NCBI GenBank assembly: GCA_938743325.2
Contig: OW568875.1
Span: 62,001 to 126,000 of the forward strand
Length of the DNA stretch: 64,000 nt
DNA from: Pycnococcus provasolii
Taxonomy: Eukaryota > Chlorophyta > Pseudoscourfieldiophyceae > Pseudoscourfieldiales > Pycnococcaceae
Direction of reading: 5' to 3'
Shown here: positions 38,655 to 48,750 of the stretch, in pieces
Position numbering within the stretch: the stretch's first letter is position 1
Layout: each line of letters starts with the position of its first letter
Program-made: the position numbers and the translations under genes
The notes under the pieces: model-generated
Seen by the model: the letters and a program-made list of their open reading frames with translations, nothing else
Databases searched by the model: none
Told to the model about the DNA's origin: nothing

Positions 38655-39140
38655 TTATTCCATCCCCCAACACTTTTTCTTCGGCCCGAGGTTAGGCGAG
38701 GCAAGCTGTGCCGACATGGGCGAGCGAACGCGCTTCGTGTTAGGTGCAAGAGGACGCGAGGGGCTGTCGAGCTGCGCGAGTGATGCTTGTCCCGAGGCAG
38801 CTGAGGCGCCGCCACCGAACATCTCCGTGAGACGCGAGGCCACCTTTTTCTTCGGCCCGAGGTTAGGCGAGGCGAGCTGTGCCGACATGGGCGAGCGAAC
38901 GCGTTTTGTTTTAGGTGCATGAGGACGCGAGGGGCTGTCGTGTTGCGCATGTTCCTCACAAGACTGCTCGCGAGACGTATCTCGAGACTGTGCCGCGCCC
39001 ATGCTCGTAGAATCACACACGAAGCCGCGCGTTTCGCAAATGTGTGCTTTAACACCTTCAGGACGTGCTAAACCTTCGCGCGAATACAAGGAATCCTGTC
39101 TGAAAAGCACAGGTGACGTGCACACCGTGTGCGCCGCCAC
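38655..39140 (-). CDS. Small Ser/Pro-repeat protein, ends uncertain
   Basis: The open frame contains two copies of a roughly 33-residue repeat: DSPSRP..AP.TKRVRSPMSA followed by QLASPNLGPKKK. They are separated by ASRLTEMFGGGASAASGQAS. The DNA copies differ mainly at synonymous third positions (for example aaaacaaaa against aacacgaag), which suggests selection on the protein. The repeats are rich in S/T-P sites next to basic residues, as in CDK-regulated nuclear proteins. The frame has no ATG at its upstream end (GTG at 39140; the first ATG is 39002), so an upstream exon is possible. It stops soon after the second repeat, next to LTR-like DNA, so the 3' end may have been truncated. The family is unknown. 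Confidence 0.45.
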   Translation of the reverse strand: MAAHTVCTSPVLFRQDSLYSREGLARPEGVKAHICETRGFVCDSTSMGAAQSRDTSREQSCEEHAQHDSPSRPHAPKTKRVRSPMSAQLASPNLGPKKKVASRLTEMFGGGASAASGQASLAQLDSPSRPLAPNTKRVRSPMSAQLASPNLGPKKKCWGME

Positions 39141-39724
39141 AGCGAAAACGACGCCACGGATCGGCGAGAATGGGCAAGACTTCTCCGTTCTGTTTGGTCG
39201 GGGAAGGAGGGGAGGGGAGTCGGATTTTTAGGGGTGTCTGAATTCAGACACTTGGAACGAATAGTGTTAAGCCGCCGATGCCTCCGCCGATGACAAGTCG
39301 ATGGATGGATTCTACCGTAAAACTTTACACGACACCTCTTCCTCACTATGTTACCTCGGAGAAAGCTTTGCAAAGAAGGCCTCTTAAGGTGGAAAACGTT
39401 CCTTTGCGCCTTGCCAAGAATACTCGAATGATCCCGACGACGTTCTTTTTTTCAAGGCTTGCACAGTGTTTTAAAAAGCCTCAGACAGTTTCCTCCTCTC
39501 GTCTCTCGATTTTCGGAAAGGCCAGGCCGTAAACTTAAACTTAACTTTACGTGGTGACAACTCTCCAAGCGCACTTTTGACGACACGATAAAACTTTACA
39601 GACACGTTAGTCTAAAGGGTGTTCCTCCCCTCCGAGTCTCCGACAAATATTTGTGCGACATCTGAAATCTCGAATCATTCTCACCTTATCTCACCTTATC
39701 TCTCTTTCGTAGGGAGTGATAGAT
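39141..39724. other. Upstream region of the ion-channel gene
   Basis: About 580 bases without a supported gene, with T-rich patches. The direct repeat tctcaccttatctcacctta lies just before the channel start codon. Confidence 0.35.
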
Positions 39725-41857
39725 ATGAGGGGGGTGGATACGTCGTCGTCGTCGTTCTCTCTCTATGGAGGGTCCAGAGGACTTAATAATGTACCTCGTC
39801 GTACCTCTTTCCCTCTTTTCCTGTTATTATCTTTGTTAGCTCTGTTTGCCGTATGTGCCAGCGTTTGCTGCGCCGGCTTGCTAGCGTGGCGCGTCGACGC
39901 GACAGGAACGCGAAGGAAGTATGCGGCGGCGAGACGACTGCTCGAGCAGGACGAAGAAGTTCACGCAGTTGTCGCGGACGTCTTGACGAGAAGTGCTGCA
40001 GCGAAAAACAAACAAAGGAAAAGAAAAAAAATAGACGACCACCTGTCAAGGTCAAGGGAAGGAAACGAAGGTGTCGTCGTACAAGGCGATCACGACGACA
40101 CGTGCGAAGATGACGACAACGACGTTGACGCGAGAAGACGCGTCGCGCTCGAGGACCTGCACGAGCACGAAAGACAAGCGCTGCTCGCGCTTTCGAGAGC
40201 TGGGCACGTCAGATCCAACCGAGTTTCCTTGGACGAACTCGACGCAAAAACAAAATCACAAAGCAACTTGACACCAGCACAGGCGGCGGAAGCGTACACA
40301 CGCCTTCACAGAAAACTTCTCCTTGGATATGACATGAAGGCGACGCCGGGACAGCCGATGAACGTCTCGGTGGGACTCACCGTCGAGCGACTTGGTAGCC
40401 TGACGCCGTCGCTGTCTCGCTTCGACTTTGAGGCACAGGTCACGCTCGCCTGGTACGACCCGCGATTCGCGTGGGACCCGAAGGAGTACGGCAACATCAA
40501 GGAGACGGCGCTCTCAGTCGTGCACGCCACGTACAACGACGGCGACATCTGGTTCCCTGACTTTGAGCTCAAAGATGGCGACACGATCGCCAACACCATG
40601 GCCACGCAGGCTGCGTCCATATTCTACGACGGCACCGTCATCTTGGCGCGATCCGGCGTGATGAACATCGGGTGCGAGATCACCGGCCTGTACAACTTTC
40701 CGTTCGACAACGTCGGCTGCTCGTTCAAGATGGGCGGGTGGACGCGGTCGGGCCAACTTCTGAGATACAGGCAGCTGGAGCTGAACGGCCGCCCGCTCGG
40801 CCTGATGCTGAAGAACAGCACGCTGGACAAGCGCACGTACCAGGAGTACTGGATCCACGCGCACCGCATCGTCGAGCGCGCGTACGAGGAGCCCGTCACG
40901 GGGCAGATGTTCGTCGACTTCGAGGTGACGCTCGAGCTCGGGCGCGGCCTCGTGGGGTACATCACCAACAAGTTCTTCCCCGACATCTTCATGGGCTTCC
41001 TCAGCACGGTCGTGTACACGGTGGACATCCAGGAGGGCGAGCGCATCTCCGTCTGCATCACGCTGCTGCTCGCCGAGGTGGCGAGCCTGCTCTTCCTCTC
41101 CGACAAAATCATCTTCAGCGGCCGCGTCACCATCATGGACATCTTCCAGCAAATCGTCGTCGGGTTCGCGGTGGTGGCGCTCTTCGAGACGTTCGTCTCT
41201 GTCACGCTCTACTACGCGAACTTCAACCACATGCCGAAATACATCAAGAACTCGATTGAGAAGTTGGCGCTGCGAGCCAATGAGAAAAAGGACGACCCGT
41301 CGACATGGATTGGCGCGTACAGCATGAAGCTCATCAGACGGCGCCTAGAAGATTTGAGTAAGAGAAACACAATAGTCGAGGTCATCAAGAAGTTCAGCAT
41401 GGCGGTGGGCATCAGCAGGAAGAGGCGTATCGCGGAGGACCCGACAACAAAACCCACCTTGCAGAAACTTGGAAATCGCGTGATGTTGCAACGTCATGTT
41501 TCGAAAAGGTCTGCCACAGGCAAAGGCGCAGGCTTCGGTGGCGGAGACAGTTCATTACAGCCGATGTTCGAGGGACAAGAAACGGAACTCCTGAATACAG
41601 TGGATGAAGAGAAATACACTGGAGAAGTTGTCACAATTCAAAGACGGTGGCGAGGTTCCATAGTTCGACATAAGCTGAAAGATTTCATCGCTAATTTGAG
41701 AGAAAAAGAAGCTAATCGAAAGCTTCACATTGAAAGCCGAAATATCTCCGAGATTGGTATCGAACTCAGCAAAAATCTCGACATGTTTTTTCTAAACACC
41801 ATGCCGTGGATCTACGTGATGACAATGGCAGTCCTCTTCATTAGCATTGACTACTAA
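39725..41857 (+). CDS. Pentameric ligand-gated (Cys-loop-type) ion channel subunit with IQ motif
   Basis: Predicted 710-residue membrane protein. A hydrophobic stretch (PLFLLLSLLALFAVCASVCC, about residues 30-55) may be a signal anchor. The ligand-binding domain (about 190-410) carries a Cys-loop-like segment CEITGLYNFPFDNVGC (Cys317, Cys332) with the canonical FPFD core, but 14 residues lie between the cysteines instead of 13. M1 is near 417-435. M2 (EGERISVCITLLLAEVASLL) has Glu before Arg at its cytoplasmic end, which in animal channels goes with cation selectivity, and the conserved 9' Leu. M3 is near 467-495 and M4 at the C terminus (WIYVMTMAVLFISI). The long M3-M4 loop has an IQ motif (VTIQRRWRGSIVRHKL) that may bind calmodulin. 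The ligand is unknown. The frame opens with GTG; ATG 39725 is used. Confidence 0.88.
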   Translation: MRGVDTSSSSFSLYGGSRGLNNVPRRTSFPLFLLLSLLALFAVCASVCCAGLLAWRVDATGTRRKYAAARRLLEQDEEVHAVVADVLTRSAAAKNKQRKRKKIDDHLSRSREGNEGVVVQGDHDDTCEDDDNDVDARRRVALEDLHEHERQALLALSRAGHVRSNRVSLDELDAKTKSQSNLTPAQAAEAYTRLHRKLLLGYDMKATPGQPMNVSVGLTVERLGSLTPSLSRFDFEAQVTLAWYDPRFAWDPKEYGNIKETALSVVHATYNDGDIWFPDFELKDGDTIANTMATQAASIFYDGTVILARSGVMNIGCEITGLYNFPFDNVGCSFKMGGWTRSGQLLRYRQLELNGRPLGLMLKNSTLDKRTYQEYWIHAHRIVERAYEEPVTGQMFVDFEVTLELGRGLVGYITNKFFPDIFMGFLSTVVYTVDIQEGERISVCITLLLAEVASLLFLSDKIIFSGRVTIMDIFQQIVVGFAVVALFETFVSVTLYYANFNHMPKYIKNSIEKLALRANEKKDDPSTWIGAYSMKLIRRRLEDLSKRNTIVEVIKKFSMAVGISRKRRIAEDPTTKPTLQKLGNRVMLQRHVSKRSATGKGAGFGGGDSSLQPMFEGQETELLNTVDEEKYTGEVVTIQRRWRGSIVRHKLKDFIANLREKEANRKLHIESRNISEIGIELSKNLDMFFLNTMPWIYVMTMAVLFISIDY

Positions 41858-42023
41858 GAAGTACGGTACAATCTTATTTGTCATGCAGACTGTAATATAA
41901 AATATATTATATCTAGGGTACCTACCAAATGTTATTGAGTCTAATACTATTACTACGAAGTTTATTTGCTGTTGTGAAAAGTACAGGGTTGTTGTGTGGT
42001 TGTTACAATTAATGTTGATTCCG

Positions 42024-44571
42024 TCATTTCCATCGTTTGAGCTTTTTCTCCAGGCGCGAACGAGCGCTCACTGCAGGCCGTGCCGTTCGTGCACCTTGCG
42101 ACGGCGCATGACTTCGCGATGCGGCGGGTGGGCCTGATGCAGGTGCAGGAGCCGGCGTTGGAGAGCTTGGTGCCCTCGCGCCCTTAAGTATAATTTTTAC
42201 CGACGGCATCGTCACGTTCACTGGCGCCGGCGCCGAGGGTGCCCGAGAGCGCCGCCGTGCCTTGCGTGGCCTCTCGCCGTCCCACTCGTCGCTATCCATG
42301 CCATCGCTTGTTGTGCCACCTCTCTTTGAGCCAGATGGGTCGGCAGCCGAAGTGCCACCACGACGCTTCGATTTCACGGGGCCACGCCTTGCTTCCCACC
42401 ACCATGCTGGCAGGCGTGCCGGAGTCGACGCGACATTCGCCAACGTGTACGGGAGCGCCTCGGCGGCGGGAAAGCGAACATCCGGTGCCAGTGCTTCGCC
42501 GCCCCATTCCAGCAGAGACGCCGCCCGAGCACGTAGATCTGCCGGCGCCGGAAAGGGTGCAGTTGGCGTTCCAGGTGGGCTCTCGCCGGCGCCGATTAGA
42601 CGGGCGGGGGTCAGATGGTCCGGGCTCGCCGCGAATGCCACGAGCATGCTTGGCAGAACTGCAGCAGCAATTGCGTCAGCGGGCGGTAAGGTTGCAGCCG
42701 CGGCGCTCGGCGGCGACCCGGCGTCTAGGCGCAGGCGAACCTTAAGCCCAACAGCTGCCGTCTCTGGGGCTGTGTCTCCACACGCACTGGCGACGCGGTG
42801 CAGCTTGCCCTGTGCCGAGGCCGCTGCAATGATAGGATCCATTCCAGCTGCTACACCTGCACGATAAGGATTGGCGTTAGGAGCCGCGGAAAGACTGGTG
42901 ACAGCAGGAACCGCGGCAGATATGGAACTTGGAGATCCCATTCCATCGTCGTCGAATGCATACGTGTCGCGAGGTGGACTGTGAATGTTGTTCGCAGCGG
43001 CTGACATCGGTGCAACCGCCAGACGCACGCGGAGTGGCGGTGCGAAGGATGGCGGAGGAGCTTCGGGTGCCTTGATGCGCACAACTCGCAGGGTTGAAGG
43101 CGCTTCGACAGTGTCATTCGCCTCTGCCATGTTCTCCGCGTTCGGTTCGTCAGGCTCCACTTTCTCGCGCATGCTGACACGAAGCATGATGGGCAACTCC
43201 GCCGCTACTCCGGCACCGGCTGTGGCGACGGCAATGCCATCCTCGTCTGGCTGTGGTCCCGTTGCGTCGTCAGTTTTTACAGGATTTTCCATCGTTGGAG
43301 CAGCCACTGCCTCTGCCGGTACCGCGTCACCACTACATGGCGCGGTGGCACAGCCCACATCGTCGTCGGCTGCCGCAGGCTTCGGCTTCGGCTTCGGCTC
43401 CGAAGGTTTCTCAACTGGCTGAGTTTGCTGAGGATGCTCGGAAGCTTCTCCAGCATTATTCGCCGCCGCCGCCGCCGCGGCCGCGGCCGCGGCTGCTGCA
43501 TTCATCGCACGCCGCATGGCGGTGACGAGTCGATCCGCCTCTCGCAGACTCACGGCTGCAAATCCGGGAAATCGCGCAATGGGACGCACGCCAAGTCTAT
43601 CTTCCAGGCGCCATATGTCAAGACTTATGCCAAACCCACGACGTGTGAGAAAATTGCCGCCGAGTGCCACGGTAGGCACAGGTGTGTAAACACAGTGCGA
43701 CCACCCACCGGGCAGAAAGAGCGTGTCTCCCGCATTGACGACAAGCCGCACAACTCCTTGTAGTTTCGGGAGCAGGCTCATGTGCCGCTGTCGCGACGTG
43801 CCTGCCCACGACTCGAATGCGTCTAGGTTAAATGACGTTGGCGGTGCGGCGAGGAACACCTTGCTTCCGCTCACGACGTGGTACCAGACGGCGCTTCCTC
43901 CAAAGTCCAAGTGCCAGTCGGTATACGCCTCAGGCGGCGTCATCAGAGCATAAAGGTTCACGCGCGCCCCCTGCGCATCTCGGTGAAGGTCGACGCGTGT
44001 TACCACGGTGGGAGGTGTGAGTATGTCCGCCGCTCGCGTGCCGCTCAGATTCAGGCTGACGACGTTGAGGTGTTTCTTGGAAAGTTCCGAGGGAATGGAT
44101 GGCGGCGTGGATGCTGGTGGGCACGCTGGCGTGGCTGGAGAAGCTAGAGGATTTTGCATCTCTTCGTCTTCCTGTGGTGGCGGCACGGGCGTCGTTCGTC
44201 CCCCGTTATCAGCGTCGTTGTCGTCGTCATGGCGTTTGAGCAGTCCTTCGGCGTTGGCGTTGGCGTCAGCGTCGCGTTCCTTGACTGTGGCGTTCCAGTA
44301 TGCCGCCCACTGCGCTGGCGTCAGCGTGGGCCCAGGCGCCTGCGTTCTGACATCCGTCGTTCGAATGGGCGGCGTGGATCCGTCAAAGACGTGAACGGCG
44401 TTGACAGCGAACCATTCTGGCGTGAGCACAGTCTCAGCGTCTTCGGGAAGTTCGATGCCAAGAGGTGCGGCGGTTGACGTTCCTTCTGACTTGGCTCGGC
44501 ACACGGCAGGCAGACGTCCTCTTTCGTGCGCAAAGAACGACGGCGTGACTTGTTCCGTTGCGACGTTCACT

Positions 44572-44646
<75 letters not shown>

Positions 44647-45236
44647 TTGTTGGGGTCACTCAGCGCGGCACTGCTGTTCTTGTCCGCGTCAAGTTGGACG
44701 TGAAAGGTTTCGACGACGCCCGTCGCGTCGGCGCACGCCTTTCCGAGCAGGGCGTAGTCGAGTCGTGCATGGTTGCGCGTTCTTTTATCAGAGGCATATT
44801 TATCTGTTCCTAGCGCTGACTTTCTGTGTCGTCGTCGTCGCTTCGTGCCCTTCTCCATAGAACGACGCACCCTCTCAGCCGCCTCGACGCCAGAAGCGTG
44901 CAAGCCCGTTGTAAGAAGCCCACCGTTCGCGTCATCTAGGCCCCCCCCAGGCCCAGGGGTACCATCCTGCAAGAGATCCCCCCGAAGAATCTCGTGATGT
45001 GCCTTATGAAGCCCACCAGGTAAAGAGGAGTCGTCAACGTCGTCCAACTCAGAAGTATAAGAAGATGACTCGGAAAACTCTTCCGAGTCCGTGAACGCCT
45101 CGTTGAAGTTGCCTTTGGACAGACGCGAGTAGTTGATCAGGCGTGAGTGAGACTTTCCCGAACCACGCATAGTCTGAAAAGGACGCTCAGAGACTTTGAG
45201 ATCACCATGACCAATTAACTCACCACCAGCCGACAT
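42024..45236 (-). CDS. JmjC-domain protein of the KDM2/KDM7 histone demethylase type
   Basis: Predicted 1,070-residue protein. The JmjC domain lies at about residues 400-545: EAYTDWHLDFGGSAVWYHVV supplies the iron-binding His and Asp, KVFLAAPPTSFNLDAFESW follows the KDM2/7 pattern, and GDTLFLPGGWSHCVYTPVPT supplies the second His. KDM2/7 enzymes remove methyl groups from H3K36, H3K9 or H3K27 using 2-oxoglutarate and Fe(II). No PHD finger or CXXC domain is evident before the JmjC domain, which is unlike animal PHF8 and KDM2, so chromatin targeting must differ. Residues about 197-221 form an Ala-Gly dipeptide run encoded by a hexanucleotide repeat. The C-terminal half is disordered, Ala/Pro-rich, and ends in basic stretches. 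ATG 45236 follows a TTG. Confidence 0.85.
44575..44647. repeat. Hexanucleotide (CTCCTG)n array inside the JmjC gene
   Basis: About twelve perfect tandem copies of CTCCTG. Read on the coding (minus) strand they give an alternating Ala-Gly run. Length variation would be in-frame. Confidence 0.92.
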
Positions 45237-45635
45237 CAATCAGCCGATAAGTTACCACTACTAACCTAGGCTGAAAATGAAAATGAACAAAGAGAATGAG
45301 AATGATTCGCGCCAGAAGTTCATTATTATTCCCCTGGGGTCCCTGATTTGCTTGCACAAACAAGGAAACGAAACAGAAACAGAGGAAACCCTAACGCCCC
45401 CTACAGATCCCCTAACCCTAACCCGAACCCTAACCCTAATCCTGATGATGAAAACCCTACGGTTAGTCTCATCAGGAAACCCTATCGTAACGCGAAGTCG
45501 CGAACCCTTCGAGCATGGTTTGTTAATACCCCTTGCTTCGAGGGTGTCATTTTCCTCCGCGCCATTAATTAAGCAGCCGCCTCTGTGCCGACGACGCTGC
45601 TCGCTCGCTCAAAGAGCTGCTCCGTATCTATATTC
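45237..45635. other. Divergent promoter region with telomere-like repeats
   Basis: Spacer between the divergent JmjC and ARP5 genes. At 45411-45440 it has a CCCTAA/CCCGAA tract (ccctaaccctaacccgaacc). No gene is seen. Confidence 0.5.
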
Positions 45636-48600
45636 ATGGCGTCTCCTCTTGGAGGAGATTTCTCCAAGGTGGTTGAGCTCATGGAGGTTTCTCTCCAGAA
45701 TACTTCACAAGAGGTGGTGTATGCTCTCCAGAACGATACCGGGCTGGGGCGACCTTCGCGCGACTCCAAAAGTTCCTTTTCTGCTTCGTTCTCGGCTTCG
45801 TCTTCAAGTCTTGTCATTGACGCGGGATCGTGGCGCACACGTCTTGGTCTCGTCTCCACTTCATCACCACCACCACCGTCATACTCACAGCCTGCAACTT
45901 CTTTGCGATCTTTAGTCATGAAGTGCAAGGCGAAACCTGACGGCCTATTAGCCTTAAAGCAAGGTTTCAAAGCAGGGGATACCGTTCGCATCGTCGGCGA
46001 CTACGACCCGCACACCGCCACGCACACGTACGGGGCGGACATGCCCAGAGGCGTACTCAGAAGCCCGTTCGAAGCGGGATGCACCGTCAACCACGACGTA
46101 CTCGAAACCATACTCGACACAGCCTTGTACGCAACCAACCTCGGTGACGAAGCCGCGTTTCACGCGCAGAACGTTCCCATCGCAGTCTCGCAGTGCATCG
46201 CGCAACCTGCCGCGCTCACCGCGACGACGGCGGAAATGTGCTTCGAAAGATACGCTGCCAGCACATTCCTACCGTGGCACGACGCCGCCATGGCGTTCAG
46301 ACATACAGCAACCGCGGAAGACGGAATCGCCGTCATGCTCGGACACTCCACAAGCCACGTGCTTCCCGTGCTCGGAGGGAAACCAGTCTATGCAGCCGCC
46401 GTGCGCGTCGAAGTCGCTGGACTGCGCATGTCCGAGTATCTGCTCAACGTGCTATGTCTACGCAACCCACAGCATGCCGCCGCTATGAGGTGGGGTTTAC
46501 CACTGCGACGGGCGGAAGAATGCAAACACATGCTGTGCGGCGTGTGTCCTGAGATGGATTACAGCGCGTTTCTTGGTCGCATCGCGTCCCAGGCCAGTGA
46601 AGACGAAAAAGCCGCGCACGAATCGCGAGAAAAGCATACCAGGTACCTTCAGCTACCTTGGGAAGATGCCATGGCAAACTACCACCTCGCCGTCGCTGAC
46701 TACGAAGAACGCAAGAAGAGTTTCGAGGCTCTCAAAGAACGAAGACGAGAGGCGGGGCAGCGCATGCGCGAGATGGCGGCGGCAAAGCGTGCTGAAAAGG
46801 AAGCGAGGCTGCGCGTCGAGGCGGCGCGCCTGGCATCGTACCTAACGAGAGTCGAGGAAGTGGAGGCGTCGTTCGCAGGTGAACTTGCCGAAGCGGAGAA
46901 ACTCGTCGCTGAACAGCTCGCGGCGGAGAACGAGGCGGCTGCGGCGGCAGCCGCTGCTGAACGAAAGGCAAAGCGTGAGGCTGCGAAGGCTGCGAAGGCT
47001 GCCGCCGCTGCTGCGGCAGCCGCCGCCGCCACATCTACCGAGGCGGGTGCCACGCAAGCAGATGGGGCAGCCGCTGACACTCCCAAGCCTGAAGAGAACC
47101 TTCCTGCCAAGCGACGAAGAATAGCCAAAAAGCCCATGGATGCGACGGAGGACGAGCCAACTCCCACACCCGCGGCAACAGACGGCGCCGTCGCTGCCAC
47201 CGCAGCAGCAGCAGCGCCCGTGGCCACGGCGCTCGTCGCAGCCGTGGAGGCGAAGCGCGATGCGGCACTCGCGGAGCTCATGGCGGACATCAGCGCTGAG
47301 GAAATCAGCCAGCGCATCGCCGCCGGCGTCAATGCCGCCGCCGCCAGCGCATCGAACGCCACCGAAATTCTCTTTCCAACGCCACACCACCTGCGGCGGC
47401 GCATCGCCGAGGTGGAGAACGACATCCGAAAGTTGAACGGGCGCACGGATCTCCTCCCTCTGCCGCCTCTGCCACCCAAGGTGTACCCGCTTGCGGACGT
47501 GCCCGACGACCAGCTCGACGCCGCGGGATTGAAGGAGAAGCGCAAGCAGCGCCTTCAGAAGGCAAACGAAGAGTACCGGCGCAAGCTTGACGAGAAGAAA
47601 AAGAGGAAGAAGGAGAAGGAGGAGGCGAAGATTGCCAAGATGGATGCAGAATTTGCGGAGGATCCCGAAAAACACATTGCAGATCTGCACGCCCGTAGAA
47701 ATACGCTGCTCGAGTCGCAGCGCAAGCGGCTAGGCAGCCGTGCCACGGGGGGAGCTGCGGACGCGCCGACCGTAACTGTTGGCACGGAGCGCACGGCGAC
47801 TGGGCGCAGCCGTCGTGGCACGGGCGAGGACCGAGAGCGCATGCGTCTCGTGGCGCAGGCGGCGTTCGACCCGGACTCCGGGCGCGGACGAGGCGGTGGC
47901 AACAAAGACAAAAAGATGGCGAGAAAGCGCGAGGCTGCGTTTGGCGTGAAGGACTCGGACTGGGATGTGTACGCAAAGATGGACCGCAGCGGCGGTGGCG
48001 GTGGCGGCGAGGAGGAGGACGAGGTGGCGACGGCGGAGGCTGCGGAGCTGGCATTCATCGAGGATCGCCTCAGGACATTGGACGGCGGCTTCATGGGAGG
48101 CGGCGGCGGCGGCGGCGGCGGAAACGGGGTTGCCTCTCCGCCCGACCCGCTTGGAGAGCCTCCGATGATGCCTCAAGCAGAGCATTACCAGGTTCCCCTG
48201 CTCACTGAGCGATACTCCGTCGGCGAGCTGCTTTTCACGCCTAGTATCTGCGGAGAGCACGGCTCTGGCGGCCTTCAGGATGCCATTCTAAGCAGTCTGA
48301 GGCGTTTGCCCGGTGGTGCCAACGGCCCAGCAGCCACTCGCGTTTGCAAGGGTGGTTTGATCATAAGTGGTGGGTCGAGTCTGCTTCCTGGAGTGCGCGA
48401 CCGCGTGCAGGCGGAGATGGTGGCGCGAATGGAACCTGGACGTGCGCCCTCGGTGTCGACCCCCGTCGATTACTCGGACAGCTTGCATGGCGCATGGCGC
48501 GGCATGGCATCGTACATGCGCGAGTGCACCGGCGGCAGCGGTGCACCCCAGTGGCAGGCTGGCAAGGGTGCGGCGTGGCTGACCCGCGCGGAATACGAGG

Positions 48601-48665
48601 AGCATGGCGCCGACCGTGGCGTTGCTCTGCTGACGAGGCGATTTTTGGGCGCCACAACATTGTAA
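45636..48665 (+). CDS. ARP5: Actin-related protein ARP5, INO80 complex subunit
   Basis: Predicted 1,009-residue nuclear protein. The actin fold begins near residue 59 with VIDAGSWRTRLGLVS, continues with NHDVLETILDTALYA, AVSQCIAQPAAL and HSTSHVLPVLGGKPV, and resumes at the C terminus with ERYSVGELLFTPSICGEHGS and GGLIISGGSSLLPGVRDRV. Between the halves is a roughly 450-residue charged Ala/Glu/Arg insertion with coiled coils, Gly runs and a basic AKRRRIAKK segment. The final motif AAWLTRAEYEEHGADRG is diagnostic of ARP5. ARP5 with Ies6 couples INO80 ATPase activity to nucleosome sliding. The insertion is longer than in yeast or human ARP5. The frame opens with GTG at 45585; ATG 45636 is used. 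Confidence 0.9.
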   Translation: MASPLGGDFSKVVELMEVSLQNTSQEVVYALQNDTGLGRPSRDSKSSFSASFSASSSSLVIDAGSWRTRLGLVSTSSPPPPSYSQPATSLRSLVMKCKAKPDGLLALKQGFKAGDTVRIVGDYDPHTATHTYGADMPRGVLRSPFEAGCTVNHDVLETILDTALYATNLGDEAAFHAQNVPIAVSQCIAQPAALTATTAEMCFERYAASTFLPWHDAAMAFRHTATAEDGIAVMLGHSTSHVLPVLGGKPVYAAAVRVEVAGLRMSEYLLNVLCLRNPQHAAAMRWGLPLRRAEECKHMLCGVCPEMDYSAFLGRIASQASEDEKAAHESREKHTRYLQLPWEDAMANYHLAVADYEERKKSFEALKERRREAGQRMREMAAAKRAEKEARLRVEAARLASYLTRVEEVEASFAGELAEAEKLVAEQLAAENEAAAAAAAAERKAKREAAKAAKAAAAAAAAAAATSTEAGATQADGAAADTPKPEENLPAKRRRIAKKPMDATEDEPTPTPAATDGAVAATAAAAAPVATALVAAVEAKRDAALAELMADISAEEISQRIAAGVNAAAASASNATEILFPTPHHLRRRIAEVENDIRKLNGRTDLLPLPPLPPKVYPLADVPDDQLDAAGLKEKRKQRLQKANEEYRRKLDEKKKRKKEKEEAKIAKMDAEFAEDPEKHIADLHARRNTLLESQRKRLGSRATGGAADAPTVTVGTERTATGRSRRGTGEDRERMRLVAQAAFDPDSGRGRGGGNKDKKMARKREAAFGVKDSDWDVYAKMDRSGGGGGGEEEDEVATAEAAELAFIEDRLRTLDGGFMGGGGGGGGGNGVASPPDPLGEPPMMPQAEHYQVPLLTERYSVGELLFTPSICGEHGSGGLQDAILSSLRRLPGGANGPAATRVCKGGLIISGGSSLLPGVRDRVQAEMVARMEPGRAPSVSTPVDYSDSLHGAWRGMASYMRECTGGSGAPQWQAGKGAAWLTRAEYEEHGADRGVALLTRRFLGATTL

Positions 48666-48750
48666 GAACCTTCAAATAAAAAAGAAGAGAAGATTTCTTT
48701 TTGTCTTTACAAAACAACAACAACAGCACACGTCAAAGAAAATTTGTTTT

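Noticed and set aside
46700-47690. Two 281-282-codon minus-strand frames inside ARP5
   Set aside because: Ala/Ser/Arg-rich antisense shadows of the charged ARP5 insertion.
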